NCBI RefSeq assembly: GCF_905475395.1
Contig: NC_058341.1
Span: 62,255,501-62,319,500 of the forward strand
Direction: 5' to 3'
DNA from: Chrysoperla carnea
Taxonomy: Eukaryota > Arthropoda > Insecta > Neuroptera > Chrysopidae
Length of the DNA: 64,000 nt
Shown: piece by piece, positions 37,101 to 47,880 of the stretch
Numbering within the stretch: position 1 is the stretch's first letter
Layout of the letters: every line of letters starts with the position of its first letter
Translations under genes and position numbers: made by a program
Notes under the pieces: model-generated
Seen by the model: the letters and a program-made list of their open reading frames with translations, nothing else
Database searches by the model: none
Told to the model about the DNA's origin: nothing

Positions 37101-40100
37101 TCAACAATTAAACATCAAAGCTTTTCTAAATCTCCCTAGAATAGATTTAGTGGTTGTGGTGTTACGCCCTTATAACCACTGGGAATACAACAATGTACAA
37201 TAACATGATATTATTGCAACTATAGAAAGCTACTACTTGTTGATGTATCTACAAACTTTTAAATTTGATGTTTTTGAAATATTTAAACTTTGTCATTTAA
37301 TTTTATTAAAGTTTTTTTTTGTTTTCTAATTAGTTGTATAGACACTTCCAAAAAAAAATTTTTTTTGTCTTAAAAGTTAGTTAAAGTCCAAAAAATGTTA
37401 TCTAAACTATCGAAATCGTTTTTTAATCGTTCATTTAATTAAAAATTAAATGTGAAAGTTCAAATTTTTGCAAGGTAATATAAACATCTTTATGAATGGT
37501 TTTGAATCCAAAGAGTTTATATACATAGAGAAGGCGTGGAGGCGATATAGTGAATAAGAAAGAAGACTGCCAGTGAGTTCCCCTGTGTCCCTGTCATAGT
37601 CATATGTCATAATCATATGATGCCTAGAGATTTTGTGTCTGCTATTATATTTGTTTTGTACAAAGAGGTTATATACAGTTTTGCATTATTTTTTCTGAAG
37701 TTAAGTTTTTAATATCTATTTTCGGTTCTGATATCTGATATCATTGGAAAAGATGTTATAACAAATGTAATTAGCTTTAATATAAGTAAAGAACGATGTC
37801 TTTAGGCCATATGGTTCACTCACAAATCTAAAAAATCCAAAAAAGGGCAATTGCATTTTTCGCCAATTTGCTCTGTTTAGTTCTGTCAGTGGTTTGAAGG
37901 CTGTAATCATGTACATTCACAATAGCCCGAGCAAATCGCAAAATTATTTGTTTTATCGGTAACCAGCCTAAAGCTTGTTATAAAGCGGCAATCAAACCCG
38001 TAAAAACAGTAAACTATGACAACCCTATGAGACCGATTGAAAAAATATAGTCGGAGCAATTTGTAATGCAAAATTACACAACCTTTACTAGAAAAAATAT
38101 GGCAGGTCAACTTGGTTGATAAATTCTAGCAATCCTTATTTTAATTTTTGTCTTTTGGGATGCCAATTTGTCTCATAGGATAGCCGGATAATTTTCACAT
38201 GAAATTATAGCCTACAATCTACCCCTCAAGAAAAAATAGATTACCAGGCCAAATCGGTTGGAAAAGTTTAGCGATTCTGTTATTTGCGATATGATCTATT
38301 GCTTTAAAAAAAAATGTTAGGATAGATAGTACATATGAAAAATGATTATTTTAGTGCCTTATGGTGGGTCCGCGCGATACAGACTATTGTTTGTACAGAC
38401 TGAAAGTCTGAGTAAAATTGTTCATGTAAATATGATGACGAAATGTATGTGCAGACTTAACATTAGTATGGGAATACTTCCAACATCTGTGCTCAGACTT
38501 TTTTAACTCCGACTTTACCATCATATTGTCTTTTGTTTGCACTGATTTGTTGCGCAGACAAAATTTTATAGAAGTCTGTGTGAAGTTGGTATCGTGTGGA
38601 CCTACCATTAGCAAAATGTCGATATATGATTACGCAATTTATGATGCATAGCTAACAATTCTAAAAGTCTGTGCAAGTGAAACCAGATGTGTCGGAGATA
38701 AATAATTTATTATTTTCAGATTTAAATATTTATTTTTTAAAGTTATTATGACATGCGCTACATTTTTACAAGTAAACTAAAAAAAATGTGTAATACCACC
38801 ACAATTACAGGATAACATTTTACAGCGTAGAATTACACAAATATTGATACATTTATTTAATCGCAGAAACTAATATCTACATCAGAGTCAAAGTCAGTCG
38901 TCTGAAATATCGTCTTTGTCATCATTATCATGACATCAGTAACGCATGCAGATACTGGGCAACATTCTAACCATAATGGTTCGATTGCAATTTTCCATAA
39001 AGTGGTAGCATATATTGTGCGTAAGACTTTCTGGTTCGGTGGTTTAAAGCACGGTGGGATTGTACCTGGTTCGAAGTTTGTTACTTTAAAAATCTTCGTT
39101 GACCGAGTTAGAAATAAAACAATTTTGGATCAATATTACTCGAGCCAGGTCGACGCTTTTACAATTTTTTACTCCGTATATATTTTCAAGTGAATTCAAG
39201 TGTATTTTGAATCGTTTCCATGGCTGTTTCGTCGTATACAAGTTTTTTGTCATCGAAATTATCAAAGAGCTCTTGCAGTTTTTTAATAGTTGAAAAGACT
39301 ATGTTTTACCTTTTTTATACAAGGAAGCTGTACAGTTGGAGCCAGTGCAAAATAGGCAGGTAACGGTTAACATTTATTTTTATTTTCGCAATTATGTGTT
39401 GACATTTCACTTAGGTACTAAAATAATGATTTTTAAAATCTACTACTTCCTAAATTTTTTTTATATGTAATAGACGATCATGTCTCAAATAATAAAATCG
39501 CTAAATTTATTCATACTATGGAAATTGGTTGCCTAAATTTTCCAACTGATTTGGGTTGGCAACCTATTTTTGGAACTAAGTTCCTTATCGCACGTTTCTG
39601 ATTTGTTTACGGGCGGAGAGCCTAGACCAAAAAATCGTAACAACTTTTGGTGTAACAAATATATATTATCTCCATGGAAAAAAAATGTAACAAAAAACGA
39701 AACCTATGTAATAATAATTAGGTAATTGATTCTGATCTTTAGTAACTTCTGATTATTCTATTATGAATTAGAAAATTTCTATTTTCAGAACTTGATAAAC
39801 GAAAACTTGAAAAATAATACATAATTTAGTACGAAAGAAAACTAGTTCCTACCGAGAGTATTGTGGATGTATATGATCTATCCTTTCAAACTATCTTCAA
39901 ACAACAGAACAAATTGGCGAAAAATGCAGTTTTCTCCTTTCAGATTCGAAAATAGACCAGACATTAAAATTTCACTTTTTTGGAAAAATTGTCAATTGTT
40001 GGTCGATAAGTATTGAACCTACAGTGCTGGTTCTGATCTCAAATTGTCACAATTTTCTTCTATTTTAAAAACTTATAGAAAATATTTTCTAAAAAACGCA

Positions 40101-41715
40101 TAGTTTTGGACTTGATTGAGAAAGCTAAAAAAAGGGCAAAAATTTAGAGGTTTTTCGAGTTCTGTGAAGTAAGCACAGGTCTTTCGAAGCTGCAAACTTG
40201 GATATAAGCTACTGATAGTGGTCCTAACAACATATTAAAAAATCAGAACTAGCCGTTTTCTTGCGATTTTAGTGATTTTTACTGTAAGATATGACTGGCC
40301 TAATAATTGTTTTGTCTACTTAAGATCTGTAAACAATTTTTTGTTTGTCCATTTTGTTATATTCATATATGCAATTTTTTTTTATAGCACTTGATAAAAA
40401 GTACCGAAACGTCGTGCAAAAAATTAAATAAAACATTAATAAAGAATATATTTCTAAAATACCCGTAAATTGATTATAATTATAAATAATATAGGCACGA
40501 AAATCGTGAATTTATAAAAATATTTTATAATATGTTCCGTTTTTAAAGGTTTTCCCATAAACTATCAAACAAATGTTTTAACGCTTCCTGTTTCAAACAT
40601 ATCTACGTTTGAAGTTGCCTATGTACGCACTCTTAAATGATAATGATTTCTTGTTCTTTCTCTGTAACTTATTTAATACGATTTAAATTGTTTTATTTGA
40701 ATAAAGAGTCCCGATTGTTGAGACAATATAATTTTATTTAATATTTCAGAACTATGATTGAATAACACTGTGTAGTGTCACCTATGAATAATACTAAACG
40801 AAACTAAACCTATTATATCATTAATATGTTATGGCATATACAAACTTTCCCAAGGAAAATCTCCTGTGTCCTTTCCCAAGGTTCCATTTACTTCTATTTC
40901 GCGATTCGTCAAAATTGGTTCAGCGGCTTAGGCGTGAAAACTTTACAGACAGACAGAGCTATTTTCCTATAATATTAGTTAGGATTGGTCTTTGTTCGTC
41001 TTGTTTCGTCTGTGTTCCGACAATTGTTTCATTCTAAAATTGCAATTTCGAAGAAGTACCAATAACTGTAGTATGTAAACTGGTTTCTTTAGTTAGTTAG
41101 AGGGGGTTTATTAAAGAAAATACTAACTATTTATATTTAATAACAAGTTTTAGATTGAATATAATTTTTTTTAAGTCTCAAAAAGACTTATTTTATCTAG
41201 TGCCACGTTATTCTACATACATAAACTCGTACGCTTTAATCACGTGTTTTTTCGTTTAGAGTGGTAAAAAAACCTAAATAGAAGGCGAGGATAGAAATTT
41301 TTAATGATTTTAAAGTTCGTTTTCAAACTTGGGGTGGAATTTTATCCTGGCCATTTATTCTAAGAATGAATTTTTTTAACAACCTGGCTTCCATTTAATG
41401 ATTTTTGGAATCTACGTGATTTGAAACGAATTTTGAGAGATACAAATTTTCACCTAGTCGAAATAGGACCGAAACCTTTTTTCAATAAGTTCGAAATTTC
41501 AAAATGAAAATTTAAAAGTTTGTGTGCTATTTAAAATGTTTTTTTAAATTTCAAAAATTCATTCCTATCAAAAATCCCAGATTTTCAAAGTTACATTGTT
41601 TCTCTGCAGTGTAAAATTATAATTCGAAAGAATATTTACCTGTAATAGTGGCCACATACTGAAACCATCGTTTTGTTAAACAAGAATTAATTCCAGAAAA
41701 CAAAATTTCCAGCAT
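34155..41715 (-). CDS. Tret1-like: Tret1-like facilitated sugar/trehalose transporter, copy 2, two exons
   Basis: Paralogue of the gene at 22588-25860. Exon 1 is complement(41640-41715), encoding MLEILFSGINSCLTKRWFQY plus VATIT and one base, donor GTAAATA. Exon 2 is complement(34155-35578), acceptor TCTATTTCAG. Joined: 499 residues with the same sugar-porter motifs (FGRRS, PETPYYLL, DRVGRR, PETKGKSLED). A tempting ATG at 35606 continues the exon-2 frame into the intron; I reject it because the acceptor and exon 1 are conserved in both copies and copy 1 has no ATG at that place. Intron 1 is 6061 bases, over three times that of copy 1. Exon-2 differences seen by eye are about 12, including N/D at LYAT(N/D)S, M/T at GL(M/T)NV and six in the cytoplasmic tail. 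The frame is intact. Confidence 0.92.
35890..36060 (+). pseudogene. LINE reverse-transcriptase fragment
   Basis: In one frame with stops it reads TNKKNKDGVLKCYVMPVLMY followed by ARELTVTKRTE-like and RFYIRIKRI. This matches the block 'LKCYV.PVLLYG.ETW.L' before the thumb of many LINE reverse transcriptases. It is a short isolated remnant inserted within an old repeat. Confidence 0.6.
36472..36831. mobile_element. pogo/Tigger-like MITE remnant
   Basis: The left end CAGTATGGAACCTCGATGAC pairs with the right end (reverse complement CAGTGGAACTTCGATAACAT). These match the CAGT...GAACCTCGATAACTCG termini of pogo/Tigger elements. TTTCGAGTTA motifs recur inside (36516, 36717). No clear TA target duplication remains. 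Confidence 0.55.
38359..38610. mobile_element. PIF/Harbinger-like MITE with TTA target duplication
   Basis: Element 38362-38607 has ends TGGTGGGTCCGCGCGATAC and (reverse complement) TGGTAGGTCCACACGATACC. TTA flanks both sides (38359-38361 and 38608-38610). The interior has several CAGACTT/AAGTCTG units in both orientations. A 3-base TTA duplication points to PIF/Harbinger. Confidence 0.75.
40389..40420 (+). other. possible hammerhead-ribozyme remnant of a Penelope-like element
   Basis: GCAC-TTGATAAAAAGTACC-GAAAC-GTC-GTGC has a hammerhead-like order: stem I strand GCAC, CUGAUGA-like core, GAAA, cleavage triplet GUC, and stem I strand GTGC. The core is imperfect (an extra T, and GATAA for GATGA). 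Similar motifs mark the terminal repeats of Penelope-like elements. No reverse transcriptase is visible nearby. Confidence 0.3.
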
Positions 41716-42705
41716 TTCTTCAACAAAACAAAACTTATTAAAAAAATTAATAATATAAAAACACAATATTTAAAAAAAAGTGCTATATTTTGTAAAATTA
41801 TTTTTTATGTTGCAGTTTATCTGTAATAATTAAAATAATTTAAACTTACTTACATGATATGGTTTCGACCTTCACATGCTTTTTATTACAAAAATAAAAA
41901 TATTAAGGAAGTTCCTTCAAGCTCACATAGAACTAAAAGTCCCTGAAAGACTGCACTAATGTTATTATGAAGATTTTGTATAAAAAAATATGTGTGAGGG
42001 GTAAGACACTTGAAATTTCGCTTATGAAATTATTAAATCACCTAGTTATTGATCTATTGACCATTTTTTCAGCTTCCGATTCTGATCTAAAGTAGGTTTT
42101 TCAAACCCTACTCGCAACTAAAAAGAGAAAGACGCACTCTTTAAATTAGAAAGCTATTCCTTAAAAAATACCGAGCAGTTTTATTAGTAAAAGTTTACAA
42201 AAAAATGTTTACAACAAAAGTTTGTGATTATTTTGTAAAGGAACGGATTTCTTATTTAAAGTATGCCGATACCTCAATCTTTTAGCTGCAAAGAAAATAT
42301 GTTCAAACGCGCAGGCATGGCAGATTTACTAAAAAAAAATTTCATCATCAACAACATCGCTTATTATTTTGTGCTGTTGAGTTTTGGTTATTTATGATGA
42401 TAATGTTGGCAATAGTGTTGAAAATAAAAATAATACTTTGAATATTTTATTGAAATTTATCATAATCATTAGTAAATTTTAAAGGTCTATACATATAATT
42501 ATCGTAAAGTGGTAATTTTATTGTAAACAAAAAGAAAATTTCTGATAAAAAAAATGTGTTGTTTCATGTAGACTAACTTTTAGGAGATGAAAATTTTATA
42601 GTCTGCAGTACAGAGGGGGGTATGACTATGAAAAGATATAGTCGTTAAACTGACATGTTTAGGGTGTAGGTCTGAGAAAACGGCTCATGAAATATGTAGC
42701 CCAGT

Positions 42706-43590
42706 ATGTATTGTCAACTGGGTCTTGGGTTCATAGGACCCATCTTGTAAACCTTTAGAGATAGAACAAAAGTTTAAGCCTAAAAAATATTCCTTATAAA
42801 AAAATAACCAACTTTTGTTTGAAACATTTTTTCGTAAACATCACTGTTCATCCATGGAGGCGCAAATTAGGTGTAAATTGTATAATATGTATTATATGGG
42901 AATATCAGTTATATATGTATGTATGTGTGATGTATGTATATGTAATGTGATAGAGTAATTAACACTGTCTATGCATGGTATTTCTACAATTAACTGAGTC
43001 AATTGTTTGTTTTCACTTGTTGATTTTTTTACACAATACTTTCATGAATACTTTTATTTATATTTAATCTGTATTATTTTAATCAAATTTATTAAGAAAC
43101 AAGTGAAAACAAACAATTGACTCAGCTAATTGTTGAAATACCATGTATATACAGTGTTGTGACTCTATTATCACATTACACATACATACATGCCACACAA
43201 ATAACTGATATTCCCATATAATACATACTTTACAATTTACGCCAAATTTGCACCCTTACGGATAAACAGTGATATTTACGAAAAAATGTTTCAACCAAAA
43301 GTTGTTTATTATTTTATAAGGAACATTTTTTGTATTTAACTTTAGTTCTATTTCTAACGGTTTACAAAATGGGTCATACGGACCCAAAACCCAATTGACC
43401 TATGTTGCTCATTTACGAACTAGACCTCATTTTTTATGTCCTGAGTACGTGTAGAAATTTCAGCTTGATATCTCTATTCGTATTTGAGTTATCATATTCA
43501 CAGACGGAACGATGGACGGACGGACAGCCGAAAATGAACTAATTAGGTGAATTTCTGAACACCTATTACATATATACATGGTATAAAAAT
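42706..43590. mobile_element. inverted pair of GTCTGTCTG-core repeats
   Basis: A plus-orientation arm (42706-43021, ending TGTTTTCACTTGTT) and a minus-orientation arm (43098-43590, starting AACAAGTGAAAACAAACAAT) face each other across a 76-base AT spacer. The right arm ends TACATGGTATAAAAAT as in the other copies; the left arm is truncated at about 42706. It is either two insertions or one foldback unit. Confidence 0.8.
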
Positions 43591-43859
43591 TCAAACTTAA
43601 TTCATCTTTTTGATCAGTTTAAAGCAAAAAGTACTACTGTAATTTCTTCTCTAGGCGTTTAGTTTTCCAAATATTAAAAATGCAATATTCGATTTTAAGA
43701 ATTCTGAGGGATTTCGCCTAGCTAACGCTAGCTCATCCTAGCTAACGAATTTTCTTATTTGTGGGCGTTTGTGCATTTTTATGCAGGTCTGTATGTGCAT
43801 AATTGTTTTAATCACATATTGAACTCGGACGTAACGTTGACGGGTATAAATTAGCAATG

Positions 43860-44400
43860 AGGAACTTCCAAACTGAATAACACGTATTGAAGATCACTAC
43901 TTGCTGCATGGTAACATAAATTTATTTTGTGATATCCAGCCTGCCCAGAATGTTGCAAGTTTTTATGCAAGCTATCTGTATTGTAAGCATGCCAATTTGT
44001 GTGAGATGGAAGGGTTTGTATGCTTAATACGGTTTGGACCATTATTTTTGTGTGATTATGAGATTTGTTTTTGTTGTACTGTCGCATATCATTGTTACTG
44101 TTTGCAGTGTAATGGTTTACAATGAAAATTCCTGATATATAGATGGACTCCGCTGTGTCTTGATAATTTCAGTCGTTTAATTTCGTCTCTGATTTCGGAT
44201 GAGTGATGCGGTATTTGGTCATCGGCACACGAGTTCTTGCCTTGATGTTCACCAAGTACGTTGGTATTTGAAGGGTGCGTTAATACTAGTACAGCATAGG
44301 TATTGAGGACCTTCACGGGTTTTACCATCAAGGCGTGTTCCTAATATCAGCCGTACACGAGCCTCGTATTTAAGGCAGCAATACGAAATTGTTTCGTGGC
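43860..44400 (-). pseudogene. LINE reverse-transcriptase C-terminal remnant
   Basis: The minus strand shows ARVRLILGTRLDGKTRE, then in a shifted frame KVLNTYAVLVLTHPSNTN and IKRLKLSRHSGV. This is the order 'RVRLIL.T.LNGKN...ALNTYA.PVLTYS...ER..LPR..GG' known from non-LTR elements. Frameshifts and stops throughout. The stretch 44400-44560 is GC-richer and has a 13-base palindrome GAGGCTAAGCCTC near 44442. Confidence 0.55.
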
Positions 44401-44734
44401 GATGTGGTTCAATTTGCCAGTATAATGAATGCCAAGGTGAGGCTAAGCCTCTCCCTGGCCATTCAGTTGGATTACTACAAGCTGCGGAGAGTATTAGTAT
44501 TCTACAGAGTCTCCATGCCTGAAGTATTAAGCCATTTTATACATGCAATTTAGGAAGTTGAATTCTTATACCGTCAGTCAGATAAGACCATCAGTCAATG
44601 CCATAAATATAAGCGAGCAACAAGTAAATGACGTCGCCTTATTGTTATTCCCCACGTAAACATACAATTGACGCAGAATGTTATTATTTGAAACATATAA
44701 AAATTTGCCTACTCCTTAAGCCCCATAAGTCATG

Positions 44735-45289
44735 TGGGGCAAAAGTGCGCTTTTTTTTAAATTGTCAGAAAATTAAAAATTTTATATGAAAAAAAAAAAA
44801 ACAGCCCAATTTATATTACTTTTTGTTTTTGTTTACTTTTAATCATGTATACGATAATTATCTACATCATAATTCTCTCTCTCGATTATAAGTAATTAGT
44901 GATTTTTAATATGATACATACAGCGTAAACTAAACATTGACAAATATCTTGTCTAAGTAATCTTAGTTAATGAGAAATAGACGTAACTTTAGCATTTATT
45001 AGTTTAACAATTTCAAAAAACCAAATTAAGTTATACTTGTAATTATAGAAAAAAGATAAAACACAGCTTCACTCGTGTTGCGTACACTTATCCCAACATG
45101 TGCGCAGTGGTATGGAGTAAAGTACGCGCACTCGTAGCAACTGAAACTTTTGTTTATTTAAATATAGTTTACTATTGTTAGTATTTTATTCATAATAATA
45201 TACTGTTTTTAACATTTATAAATTATATATATCTTATTTAATATATTATCTCTCAATTATCCGTACATATATCACATATAAAAATACTT
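44735..45289. other. flank of pogo-like remnant
   Basis: GTGGGGCAAAAGTGCGC near 44737 and CATGTGCGCAGTG near 45098 resemble pogo-type terminal motifs. Otherwise AT-rich with no gene. Confidence 0.3.
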
Positions 45290-45690
45290 TTTTTATAACT
45301 AGTGCCACTGTTCGTGTCACGAGCTATGGCATGAGCTACGTTCAATCCAATCCTCTATGGATGCGGATCCCCGTATTTTTCGCCACACAAGGAGCAAAAA
45401 CAGTCATTCTCTTTAAATCTCTTTCTTTGTTACTAGCCTTAATATTAGCAGTCTTGTCTTTGGCAGTCTTAATCTTCGTTAATTTTTTCTATGTATTCTT
45501 AGTACTAGTAGCTTTGGTTAAACAGACTTTTTCTTGTTCTAAGCTTCGTTTTATTTAAAAGTATCGCTTTTTTCATCTTTTTTGACTTTTTGGTCCAACT
45601 CCGATTTGAAAGGACTATCAGTAACAATGATTGATTTTTTACCTTTTCTTCGTCTATTTTGAATTGTTTTGCTTCGGATATGGTTGTATG
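45290..45690 (-). pseudogene. pogo-like transposase C-terminal tail
   Basis: Minus-strand remnants read RRRKGKKSIIVTDSPFKSEL, then, after a degenerate lysine-rich stretch, GSASIEDWIERSSCHSS. The same order closes pogo/Tigger-related transposases: 'RRKGKSAIIT.SPYK.ELE' then 'YG.SASKEDWIQCSSC..WAHEQC' (a small zinc finger). Stops and lost cysteines show decay. Confidence 0.6.
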
Positions 45691-46649
45691 GCTGTCAGTG
45701 GCGTAAATTCATTAGAAAATAATTATCCAACCCTTGGAAAAGTTGATACATACTCTTATTCAAATGCGTACTCTTACTCCACAAGTATATGCACACATTT
45801 AACCCAACCCGCTTAAACGGAATATAACTCTAAGTTATTCATTTGTGCGCCATACTAAAAAAATTTTATACATTAAACTAGATACAATAATGAGCATATC
45901 TGTATATAATAAGTACCAAAAATTCGCAACACAAGTATACAAGTTTTGAAATTAAAATTTTTTTTAAATCATAAGGTTATTAACAACAAATTTCACTTAC
46001 CTATATGGACAAAACTACAAGAACTTGCCAGCCAAGATTCGAGTCTTTTTTCCAACGTGGGAGTAAGAACTAATGGAAGTTAGTTCCCCTGCACTAACTT
46101 TCAAGGTTTCTGAAATAATGAGCCTGCGTACACTTGCTCCAATTTTGTGTATTGTTCTTAAAAATGACTAGCGTATATTCCTCCGCTTCCAATGCAGCTG
46201 ACTATATTATTTAGTTAAGAATGATCTGAAAATCTCACATGGGAAAATTGCACAATTTATAGAGGCGGGATAAAATAGTGTATGTATGTATAGGCGAAGG
46301 TATTAAATTCAAATCTGGGTAATTTTATACTTAATTTTTTTAAAACTTTTTTATGTTTTAAATTTATTTTGTTACCATACAAATCCTTTCTTTTATAAAC
46401 TTTTATTTTTAAACAAAATGTAATCCATAGTTCTTACCTAACCAATACAAACAGTGATACTTTTCAAAGATTTTTATATTTATATTTGAGTTTAATTTTT
46501 AATTAAAAAAAAAGTTTTGGTATATTAAAATGATTTTCTTTTGCTAACTCATTTTAAATACACCAAACTGTGATACCTTATCTTAACACAAAAGAAAAAT
46601 TGAAATTCAAAATAGAAATCAATATCAATTAATACATAGTATAAAACAA

Positions 46650-47264
46650 AGTCTTTTAGCGCTGTCTGTTCCCATGTCCCTATGTATGCTTGAATATTTA
46701 AAACCACGCAACGAATTTTGATGCCTGCATTGAATGCCTCAGGTTTTTTCTAATAGATAGAGTGGTTCAATTAGAGGATTGTTTTTATTTATAATAAATA
46801 CGTGCATAATATAGTAAGAGAAACACTGATAATTTTAGAGGATAAACGAAATTGTGAACAAAAGGTGGATAAGTGACGGTATATGGAGTGAAGATTAGGT
46901 TATCTTGGCTGACCACGAAAGACACACTTAGGTTATAGAGCCCAATGTGATACCATATATGTATTTTACCACATATTCTGCTGATAATTTCATTTATCAG
47001 CTCCTCAATTATTTGGCCAGAGGCCTAGTGCACCTTCTTCATGCATATACGATGCACTACACCAGCCCTTTACAACTATTAATTAGCCACCAGCCCATCA
47101 CAACTATTAGTTAACTTAGGCATAGCGCAAACGAAATTGGTTACGCCTTAACTAACTGAGCAACTAGGCTTGAATTTTATAACACAACGTAGTGAAAGTT
47201 AGAATGCAATTATCTTTGTATTTAAAATTGAAGTTGCCCAGCGAAGCGGGTAGTTCACAGCTAG
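46650..47264 (+). mobile_element. Helitron-like interspersed element
   Basis: The left part has GTCTGTTCCCATGTCCCTATG and CCACGCAACGAATTTTGATGC, a phrase found in many insect repeats. The right end is GCCCAGCGAAGCGGGTAGTTCACAGCTAG followed by T. Between them I see no protein. Superfamily assignment is tentative. Confidence 0.5.
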
Positions 47265-47295
47265 TTAAATATAAATTGGTGAAAGATGCATACGG

Positions 47296-47880
47296 AATAG
47301 GGAATATTCATGAAATTTAAATTTGGTTCAAATATTTAACTTCCGTAACTTTAATGGCTGGACATTTCAACTAAACCATTATTTTAGTACTTAATCAATA
47401 TCTTTTTAATTACTTAAAATTAATTAATAAAAGTACAAATGCAGTGAGAGAATAAAAAAATTTCTAAAACGGAAATTAAAATTTTTATACGAACGTGACA
47501 TCATAGTACGGGCTTGTCAAATTTGTTGACATACTGTATTATATTAATTACTTACATTTTATATGGTATTTCATTAAATTATACTATTCTACGGCTTTTT
47601 ATTAGAAAACTTAATAATAACGAGTGAAAATTCTGTGTTGTAAATTAATTTTATTAAAGTGATTTAACTGTCACAAATTGACAGATCACGTACTTATACG
47701 TCACCAACAGAGAGCGCCAAAAAACTGCGTTTAAATATCTCAAAATTATAATGTATTTTAAACATTTTTTTACACTTAAATACAGCATTTTTAAGCAGTA
47801 TTTATATTTTTTACTTTGTTATAACGGTGCAAACAATGAATTAAAAATATAAAAAAATACATGAATATTCCCTATTATAG
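47296..47880. repeat. foldback element, about 585 bp
   Basis: Ends AATAGGGAATATTCATG and its complement CATGAATATTCCCTATT. An inner pair, GTGACATCATAGTACG plus TTGTCAAATTTGTTGACA, matches the right-arm complement GTGACGTATAAGTACG plus CTGTCAATTTGTGACA. Outer and inner pairs share one centre near 47590, so it is one palindrome. The mid-arms are more diverged. Confidence 0.75.

Larger units (their letters stand above)
35579..41639 (-). other. intron 1 of transporter copy 2 (expanded)
   Basis: A 6-kb intron holding a LINE fragment (35890-36060), a Tigger-like MITE (36472-36831), a Harbinger-like MITE (38362-38607), a possible hammerhead remnant (40395-40420) and, at its 5' end, sequence shared with copy 1 (40900-41639). 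Stretches 36840-38350 and 38620-40380 show nothing I recognise. The frame at 38930-39193 has no known domain. Confidence 0.75.
30430..42410. repeat. tandem segmental duplication, unit 2
   Basis: Same orientation as unit 1 and carrying transporter copy 2. It is longer (about 12 kb against 8.5 kb), mainly because intron 1 has expanded to 6 kb with several insertions. Unit-specific insertions are the hairpin at 30812-31152, the (TA)n tract, the repeats at 32160-33545, a LINE fragment near 35.9 kb, and MITEs at 36.5 and 38.4 kb. Confidence 0.88.

Noticed and set aside
43901-44125. Cys-rich 74-residue plus-strand frame
   Set aside because: Antisense to a LINE remnant; no secretion signal and no partner exon.
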